From NCBI GenBank assembly GCA_013139435.1, contig WTAW01000440.1:1-10371 (forward strand): a DNA stretch of 10,371 nt, in the 5' to 3' direction. Under the pieces are notes generated by a model that saw only the letters and a program-made list of their open reading frames with translations, ran no database searches and was not told the DNA's origin. The translations under genes and the position numbers were made by a program. Shown piece by piece: positions 5,664 to 10,371 of this stretch (position 1 is the first letter of the stretch; every line of letters begins with the position of its first letter). The stretch comes from Candidatus Aminicenantota bacterium. GTDB lineage: Bacteria; Acidobacteriota; Aminicenantia; Aminicenantales; Aminicenantaceae.

Positions 5664-6707
5664 ATGACAAAAATATTTTTCGGTCTATTTTCCCAACAGG
5701 CAGACATTACAGCCGTAAAAGACGGTCTGCCATACTGGACGTTTTGGCTGCTCATCAGTTTTATCTTCCTTCTCCTTGCGTTCATTTTCCTCAGAGATAA
5801 AGAACTGCGCCGGAAGATGGACGATTTCTTTTTCCGGACGAGAAAGAAGCTGATCAAGTATCGGCATCAAAGGCGAATGACACGGGAGAATAGGAAAAAA
5901 GATCGTCTGATCATGGAGCTTGGCCAAAAGGCCTGGGAAAGACGGATCGAAATCACAAACGGGAAAAAAGTCTTCCGCGAGCTCCAATACCTCGAGGAGA
6001 AAAATGTAAAGCTCGTAAAGGAAACTGATGATATAAAGACCAAGCTATCTTTTTTAAATACGAGCCTCGATGAGAACACAAAGAAGATCGATGCTCGTTT
6101 AAGCGAAAAAGAGGAAGAGAAATCTCCACATGTTGAGAAACTCCTTGAATTCAAAGGTGAAGAAAAGGAGATTGAAACAGAGGTTGCAGAAAAACAGAAG
6201 GAATTAGTGAGAATGACAAAAGACATCAATTCCACCAAAAAGGAACTCCACGACGTCGAAGAAGACGGTTTGGAATGGGACGACGAGAAGAAGGCCGAAG
6301 TCAAGAGTATCCAGGAGAAACTCGACCATAAGGAAGAAGATAAGGAGAAGCTCGACCAAAAGATCAAAGTGCTCGTAGAAAAGAAAGAGGACTTTGAGGA
6401 TCAAAGAAAAGAACATGAGAAGCTCATTGAAGGGATAGAGAAGGAGATCACTAAGATCGAGCACGATAAAAAGCATCAGACCAGGGAATATCAGAAAGAG
6501 ATCAAAGAGTGGGAGAAAAACCAGGGTAAGGTCAGTGATAAGATCCAGAAGGTTGTAAAAGAACGAGAGCCTCTATTTGAAAGTTATGGCGTCCTTGTCG
6601 AGAAGGAGAGGGGAAGCGATAGGGAGCTCGAGGTGTTTTATTCCCAGATAGATAGAGTGACGGCGCGGATCAAAGAGATCGAGAAACAGATCGAAGCCCT
6701 CGACTAG
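5664..6707 (+). CDS. Membrane-anchored long coiled-coil protein of unknown function
   Basis: The 347-residue product is not a family I can name. A short N-terminus is followed by one strong membrane helix at about residues 24-43 (TFWLLISFIFLLLAFIFL) and then a basic stretch (44-80, rich in Arg and Lys), so the long C-terminal part should face the cytoplasm by the positive-inside rule. Residues ~80-110 contain LIMELGQKAWERRI, which resembles a conserved helix seen in other uncharacterised coiled-coil proteins. From ~105 to the end the protein is very rich in Lys and Glu with heptad-like spacing and almost no Pro or Gly, except breaks near 154-155 and 302-310, so it should form an extended coiled coil. 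It has its own likely promoter and is divergent from queH. A scaffold, tether or spacer role is possible but unproven. Confidence 0.8.
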   Translation: MTKIFFGLFSQQADITAVKDGLPYWTFWLLISFIFLLLAFIFLRDKELRRKMDDFFFRTRKKLIKYRHQRRMTRENRKKDRLIMELGQKAWERRIEITNGKKVFRELQYLEEKNVKLVKETDDIKTKLSFLNTSLDENTKKIDARLSEKEEEKSPHVEKLLEFKGEEKEIETEVAEKQKELVRMTKDINSTKKELHDVEEDGLEWDDEKKAEVKSIQEKLDHKEEDKEKLDQKIKVLVEKKEDFEDQRKEHEKLIEGIEKEITKIEHDKKHQTREYQKEIKEWEKNQGKVSDKIQKVVKEREPLFESYGVLVEKERGSDRELEVFYSQIDRVTARIKEIEKQIEALD

Positions 6708-6789
6708 AAAAGGGGACAGGTACCTTTTTATGTAGGGATCGTTTCCCAAACGGTCCGATACATCGGTCAGTCTGGGGAGCTGACCCTAC
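6708..6789. repeat. Composite palindromic repeat, copy C (P-DH), between convergent genes
   Basis: P (6708-6729, core GGGGACAGGTACC) begins at the base after the stop codon of the coiled-coil gene. DH follows at 6732-6789 with the outer stem GTAGGG/CCCTAC, a first hairpin CGTTT-CCC-AAACG and then a diverged interior with CCGA-TACA-TCGG and a TCAG/CTGA arm. This copy is 13 bases longer than the 45-base form. The element ends 8 bases before the stop codon of the carboxypeptidase gene on the other strand, so it may also act as a transcription barrier; that role is inferred. Confidence 0.8.
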
Positions 6790-6797
6790 ATTAAACC

Positions 6798-8063
6798 TTA
6801 TTTATTCTCGATCGCCCATTCGATGACGTAGAGCATGGCGGGGATGTTTTCGCGGACGATCGAAGGGATCTCTTCCTCCGGATTGTAGAAGCCGCCCTGC
6901 TGCTGATCCACGGGTGGAAGCTCCATCGTGAACGCAGGAATCCCATAAACTCCCAACGCCCAATCTGTGGCGCCCCCATTGGTCAGATAGAGCTGGTTCC
7001 CTGCCTGGCCGTACCCATAAACGCGGCCGTTCACTCTCTCCATCCGCGCCGCCATCTCACTCGCCATCTCCTCGAGCAAAGCGTCCATTTCCGATGGTTC
7101 ATTGGTGTATCCCCACGGGTAGATGATCACCTGGGAGTAGTTATGGTAGTTGATAGAAACCTGAAAATCTCTCTGCGCAAAGAGATCTCTAATGGCCTGC
7201 GTTTCGGGCTCGGAGAAGGGAGCTGGGCCTCGATACACATAAGAGGATGAGATCGCGCTCGACCCCTCATTGTCGTTGCCCCACATGAAATCATAGTTTC
7301 TGTTGGGATCGACTCCATACGTGCGGTTATCGTTATCGCGCATGTTCTTGCGCCAATACCTGTAGAAATGGATGGTGTACTCTAACCCATCAGGATTAAG
7401 GAGGGGCACGATCCACACTTCGGCCTGATCCACAAGATCGCGGATGTGAGGGTCGGTGGCATAATTTTCGGCGAGGTGTTTGGCCACATAGAGAGGGACC
7501 TCCACCGATATCCATTCTCTGGCGTGGTGACAGCCGGTGATAAGGACTTCCGCCTCTCCCTCCTCATCGGCCTGGACATTGTCGCTGATTTTGATGGCAT
7601 AGAGATTGCGCATCTCGAGGCTATTTCCGATGATATGGACCTGGACCAGGTTGGGGTAGGATCGTTCGAGGGCATAGACCTCCGACTCGACCTCTCTGTA
7701 TGAATGGAAAGCTCCATTGATAGTGGTCTGAGCGGAAATGGATTCTAGACCTTTGTGCAGGCGATTGCCGGGTTCGTTATCGTTATTCGATTCGTTTTTG
7801 TTATCGGGTTCGTTATCGTCATTAGAATAAAGGATCTCGGCATCCTTAAGCTTACGGATATCATCGGGCGAGGCGACGATCCAAATTTTGCCCTGCCAAT
7901 CCATCAATATGTCAAGCCACATTGTCTTGAGTTTTGCGACATTTTCGGGGGTCTTTTCCACCCAGACGATTGTATTCAACCAATGATTTTGTGCCATGAG
8001 TGATGGGCCAAGCACGAGCACAAAAAAACACAACAAAAAAATGGCGATTTTTGCTTTGGTCAT
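6798..8063 (-). CDS. Exported M14 zinc carboxypeptidase
   Basis: Secreted metallocarboxypeptidase of family M14 (carboxypeptidase A/T type), which removes C-terminal residues from peptides. From the ATG at 8063 it has 421 residues. There is a Sec signal peptide (1-24, ending PSLMA before Q25), a pro-region (~25-115) and the catalytic domain (~115-421). Zinc ligands are H180 and E183 in CHHAREWI and H307 in NYHNYSQ. The substrate-side arginine is in DPNRNYDF (R255), and the catalytic glutamate is E381 in FTMELPP. The start is preferred because AAGGA lies 7 bases upstream (8071-8075) and the signal peptide follows at once. The frame continues upstream to 8174, but that part is translated repeat DNA. 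An Asn/Asp/Glu-rich linker from a tandem repeat separates pro-region and enzyme. It lies downstream of the barrel gene on the same strand, 163 bases away. Confidence 0.93.
   Translation of the reverse strand: MTKAKIAIFLLCFFVLVLGPSLMAQNHWLNTIVWVEKTPENVAKLKTMWLDILMDWQGKIWIVASPDDIRKLKDAEILYSNDDNEPDNKNESNNDNEPGNRLHKGLESISAQTTINGAFHSYREVESEVYALERSYPNLVQVHIIGNSLEMRNLYAIKISDNVQADEEGEAEVLITGCHHAREWISVEVPLYVAKHLAENYATDPHIRDLVDQAEVWIVPLLNPDGLEYTIHFYRYWRKNMRDNDNRTYGVDPNRNYDFMWGNDNEGSSAISSSYVYRGPAPFSEPETQAIRDLFAQRDFQVSINYHNYSQVIIYPWGYTNEPSEMDALLEEMASEMAARMERVNGRVYGYGQAGNQLYLTNGGATDWALGVYGIPAFTMELPPVDQQQGGFYNPEEEIPSIVRENIPAMLYVIEWAIENK
7767..7820 (-). repeat. Three-unit 18-bp tandem repeat in the carboxypeptidase pro-region
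   Basis: On the coding strand three 18-base units encode DDNEPD, NKNESN and NDNEPG (residues 82-99). The outer units share the 15-base string CGGGTTCGTTATCGT as read on the plus strand (7769-7783 and 7805-7819). The segment forms an acidic, Asn-rich flexible linker before the catalytic domain. Confidence 0.75.
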
Positions 8064-8104
8064 CTTTCTGTCCTTCACACTGAAAAGAGCTCTTCTCTCG
8101 AAAA

Positions 8105-8215
8105 TGTAGAGATCGTTTCCCAAACGTTCCGCTCGGGGAGCTGACCCTACACATTCAAAAAAGGGGACTGTCACCTTTTTGCTTCACCTCTGGAAAAAGG
8201 GGACTGTCCCCTTTT
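8105..8215. repeat. Composite palindromic repeat, copy D (DH-P-P)
   Basis: DH (8105-8150) runs from GTAGAG to CCCTAC with the hairpin CGTTT-CCC-AAACG and a CTCGGGGAG hairpin. P (8157-8180, GGGGACTGTCACC) and P (8194-8215, GGGGACTGTCCCC) follow, separated by 13 bases ending CACCTCTGG. The order and the CTGG-ended spacer match copy B inside hypF. The element fills most of the 163-base gap between the barrel gene and the carboxypeptidase gene. Confidence 0.85.
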
Positions 8216-8226
8216 CTGTCTTCATT

Positions 8227-9498
8227 TTATATCCTGTAACTCAGGCTGAGGACGACTTTTTGTGCGTTGAGGCTGTCGCCTGATCCGTACTCCTTCCCGA
8301 ACATCCCGGACAAATCCACAGCAAATCGCCCCACACGAAAACCCGTCCCCACAGAGAGATAAAGATAATAGATGTTTGGATCCTTCATCGGCTGCGGATC
8401 GTAATTGAATCCAATCCTCAAGGGGAAGCGCCACTCCTTACCGAAGAGTTGAAAATCGCCCCAATACTCAGCCCCGGCGCTCACTTTGACGATATCCCTA
8501 AAATCGCGGTCCAGCTCTTCCTCATAATACGTCACCGCATAGCTCGACCAATCAAAGTAGGTCAAATCACTGGCCACAATAATCCTCTCCGAAAGCTTAT
8601 AATTTGCACCCACCCCGATCACCAATGGTTGCTTATAGGTGTTGTCCTTCGCCTCGGCTTCCGTCCGTATCTCCACATAGCGCGACTCATACCGGATCAG
8701 GCTTTCGCTCACTGCTTTTTTCGTGTAGGGCGTGCGGAACATGGCCGCCACCGTCACTCTATCCGACACGTCATAGACGACGCCCCCATTGACATAAAAT
8801 CCGGAATAGTCGCTCGAATCCTTGTCCTCCTGTGTGACCTCAGAGACGTAATAGCGCTCATCCACCGATTTCTCGAGGTTGCCTTTTATGAAATTGGCTC
8901 CAATCCCAGCAGAAAACCGCTCATTTATTTTGTAAGCCAGGGCAAAATTGATGGTTCGCAGAGCTCCATCTTGATCGAAATCCAACGTATGGTAAAGCTG
9001 CCCTTCGTACTTGCTCTCCACACGCACTCCTGGGCGGTAATAGTATTCCAACAGCCCAAAGCTAAGCGCTAAGGTGAAGTTTTTGTACCGCACAGACGCC
9101 CCTGCATAATCCAGTGCGATGATGCCAATATCCATAGCCCCCGTCGAAGTGATGGCGCCCGTGTTGATGAGCGAATACTTGAGGCAAGTCGCCCTCACAA
9201 AAGACCCGTTCAAACTCGCCGTAAATTTGGGAAGCCTGCTGAGGAGCGCAGGATTTGTCAGAGCCACTGAACTGTCTCTGGCAAGAGTGAACTGAGTTTC
9301 CCCCAATCCAACGGCAGGGGCTGTCAGGACGCCGATGTTGTTCCAGGTTCTGACGGAAGCTTCATCCACGTATTGGCCGATTTTCACCTGAGTCCATCCA
9401 GAGGACGGAAGGAGGAGGATGACGATGAGGACGAGGAGAATACATGTGGAAAAGGCCCAAAAAACCGCAGGCGGGGCGGACTTCATTTTGTTTTGCAT
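8227..9498 (-). CDS. FadL/OMPP1-like outer-membrane beta-barrel protein
   Basis: Predicted outer-membrane channel of the FadL/OMPP1/PorV-like group, typically taking up hydrophobic molecules such as fatty acids or aromatics. From the ATG at 9498 it has 423 residues. A Sec signal peptide has a basic start (QNKMK), a long hydrophobic core and probable cleavage near SSGWTQ. The mature N-terminus carries GVLTAPAVGLGETQ and DSSVALTNPALLSRL, which match the Gly-rich, ...NPA(G/L)L hatch-like start of the family. The rest is alternating amphipathic strands rich in Tyr and Phe, with FNYDPQPMKDP and LSVGTGFRVGRFAVDL near the end, as in FadL relatives. The final residues SLSYRI approximate a barrel C-terminus but end in Ile instead of Phe. 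An alternative ATG is at 9486; neither has a clear Shine-Dalgarno. The frame upstream to 9633 overlaps the divergent fabH gene and is not credible. Confidence 0.85.
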   Translation of the reverse strand: MQNKMKSAPPAVFWAFSTCILLVLIVILLLPSSGWTQVKIGQYVDEASVRTWNNIGVLTAPAVGLGETQFTLARDSSVALTNPALLSRLPKFTASLNGSFVRATCLKYSLINTGAITSTGAMDIGIIALDYAGASVRYKNFTLALSFGLLEYYYRPGVRVESKYEGQLYHTLDFDQDGALRTINFALAYKINERFSAGIGANFIKGNLEKSVDERYYVSEVTQEDKDSSDYSGFYVNGGVVYDVSDRVTVAAMFRTPYTKKAVSESLIRYESRYVEIRTEAEAKDNTYKQPLVIGVGANYKLSERIIVASDLTYFDWSSYAVTYYEEELDRDFRDIVKVSAGAEYWGDFQLFGKEWRFPLRIGFNYDPQPMKDPNIYYLYLSVGTGFRVGRFAVDLSGMFGKEYGSGDSLNAQKVVLSLSYRI

Positions 9499-9506
9499 GA
9501 CTGCTA

Positions 9507-9558
9507 ATTTTAGCTCGCTTTCCCTGTTATTGCAAATTCCGGGCAAGTGTGCTATTAA
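9507..9558. promoter_or_regulatory. Possible divergent promoter pair sharing a palindromic -35 (TTGCAA)
   Basis: TTGCAA (9530-9535) is its own reverse complement. On the plus strand, 17 bases later, lies TATTAA (9553-9558), facing fabH. On the minus strand, also 17 bases later, lies TAAAAT (9512-9507), facing the barrel gene. Each -35 match is four of six; the -10 matches are four of six (plus) and five of six (minus). Start points would be near 9565 and 9500. The minus start would suit the ATG at 9486 better than the one at 9498. Prediction from sequence only. Confidence 0.4.
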
Positions 9559-9577
9559 GTATGGCTTTGGAGCAGTC

Positions 9578-10371
9578 ATGGCGAAGCAAGCGAAAAAAGG
9601 GAACAAACTGAATAAAAATAAGCGGAAGATCAAGATCGTTGGAATCGGCTCCTACACACCCGAAAAAATACTGACCAACGCCGACCTCGAAAAGATGGTC
9701 GACACATCGGATGAATGGATCGTGACGCGGACCGGGATCAAAGAGCGGAGGATCGCTGCGGATGATCAGGCCTCGTCGGATCTGGGGATCGAGGCGGGCC
9801 GGTTGGCGCTGGAGAATGCAGGGCTGACGGTTGATGATATCGACTTGATATTGGTGGCCACGAATACGACGGATACGCCTTTTCCATCGACCGCGTGTTG
9901 GATCCAAAAAGGATTGAAGGCCGGCCACGTCCCGGCGTTTGATGTGACGGCAGGGTGTACGGGATTCATTTACGCAATGATCATTGCGGAGAGCTTGATC
10001 TTGAGCGGGACGAATAAACGAATTCTATTGCTCGCTCCTGAAACGTTGTCGAAGGTGACAGACTGGAAGAATCGAAACACGTGCATTTTATTCGGTGATG
10101 GGGCCGGGGCTGTGGTGCTCGAAGAAAGTTCCGATGATTCGGGGATGCTTTCATCCTTTTGGGGCGCCGATGGAAATCTGGCAGATCTTCTTTTGCAACC
10201 GGGGGGAGGGTCGCGCATACCGGCCACACATGAGATGTTGGATCAGGACCTTCAATATCTCCATATGAAAGGCAACGAAGTTTTTAAGCATGCGGTCAAG
10301 CGCATGGGGGAGGCAGCGATTGAGTCGCTGAAGGATGCCGGCCTCACAACAGAAGATGTGGATTATTTGAT
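9578..10371 (+). CDS. fabH: Beta-ketoacyl-ACP synthase III (FabH), 3' end outside window
   Basis: FabH-type thiolase-fold enzyme, normally condensing an acyl-CoA primer with malonyl-ACP to start fatty-acid synthesis. The first 264 codons are visible, about 80% of a usual 320-330 residue protein. Signatures are VGIGSYTPEKILTNADLE (21-38), DEWIVTRTGIKERRI (45-59), the active-site segment DVTAGCTGFIYA with nucleophile C127, and the FGDGAGAVVLE strand-turn (172-182). The catalytic His and Asn lie beyond the window. The ATG at 9578 has GGAG at 9569-9572, five bases upstream. The first ~17 residues are an unusually Lys-rich extension (MAKQAKKGNKLNKNKRK). The active site has Ala-Gly-Cys where most FabH have Ala-Ala-Cys. 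Related starter synthases of specialised pathways share these motifs, so the exact substrate is open. It is divergent from the FadL-like barrel gene, which suggests a lipid-related neighbourhood. Confidence 0.92.
   Translation, partial: MAKQAKKGNKLNKNKRKIKIVGIGSYTPEKILTNADLEKMVDTSDEWIVTRTGIKERRIAADDQASSDLGIEAGRLALENAGLTVDDIDLILVATNTTDTPFPSTACWIQKGLKAGHVPAFDVTAGCTGFIYAMIIAESLILSGTNKRILLLAPETLSKVTDWKNRNTCILFGDGAGAVVLEESSDDSGMLSSFWGADGNLADLLLQPGGGSRIPATHEMLDQDLQYLHMKGNEVFKHAVKRMGEAAIESLKDAGLTTEDVDYL

Noticed and set aside
8064..8174. Upstream extension of the carboxypeptidase reading frame
   Set aside because: It is translated repeat copy D. The ATG at 8063 has AAGGA at good spacing and is followed directly by a signal peptide.
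9499..9633. Upstream extension of the barrel-protein reading frame
   Set aside because: It would overlap the fabH start on the other strand and place a signal peptide about 55-60 residues inside the protein.

Overview
The window reads as chromosomal DNA of a Gram-negative (diderm) bacterium with an anaerobic or hydrogen-metabolising side. It encodes a FadL-like outer-membrane barrel, a secreted zinc carboxypeptidase, the [NiFe]-hydrogenase maturation protein HypF, the oxygen-independent-type epoxyqueuosine reductase QueH and a FabH-type ketoacyl synthase. The abundance of short palindromic repeats between and inside genes is common in uncultivated candidate phyla and in some Desulfobacterota, but the phylum cannot be fixed from this sequence.

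Layout: (1) 1-929, plus strand, a site-2-protease-like M50 membrane metallopeptidase whose N-terminus lies outside the window. (2) 930-1695, no gene; a dense array of palindromes, direct repeats and three different repeat elements. (3) 1696-2460, plus strand, an unrecognised double-zinc-ribbon membrane protein. (4) 5561-2509, minus strand, queH followed by hypF, overlapping by 22 bases. (5) 5664-6707, plus strand, an unrecognised membrane-anchored coiled-coil protein with its own promoter. (6) 8063-6798, minus strand, an exported M14 carboxypeptidase. (7) 9498-8227, minus strand, a FadL/OMPP1-like barrel. (8) 9578 to the window end, plus strand, the first 264 codons of a fabH-like gene, divergent from the barrel gene.

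The most striking content is a dispersed modular repeat. One module, P, is a short A-tract/T-tract palindrome built around GGGGACAGTCCCC and variants; ten copies are seen. The other, DH, is a roughly 45-58 base double hairpin bounded by GTAG...CTAC; four copies are seen. The modules combine as P-DH-P and related orders, lie in almost every gene gap, and resemble REP/BIME elements moved in trans by RAYT (Y1) transposases, although no such transposase is encoded here. One composite copy lies in frame inside hypF and adds about 57 residues without breaking the reading frame. A 51-base stretch of it is identical, in inverted orientation, to the intergenic copy near 1164-1214. HypF also carries a six-unit 12-base tandem repeat (Gly-Arg-Ser-Val-like tetrapeptides), and the carboxypeptidase carries a three-unit 18-base repeat in its pro-region, so several genes here have absorbed repeat DNA as protein linkers.

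Functional links are limited. queH and hypF form a translationally coupled pair. The FadL-like barrel and fabH diverge from a short shared promoter region, with one palindromic hexamer placed as the -35 for both directions. The remaining genes look like independent transcription units separated by the repeats.
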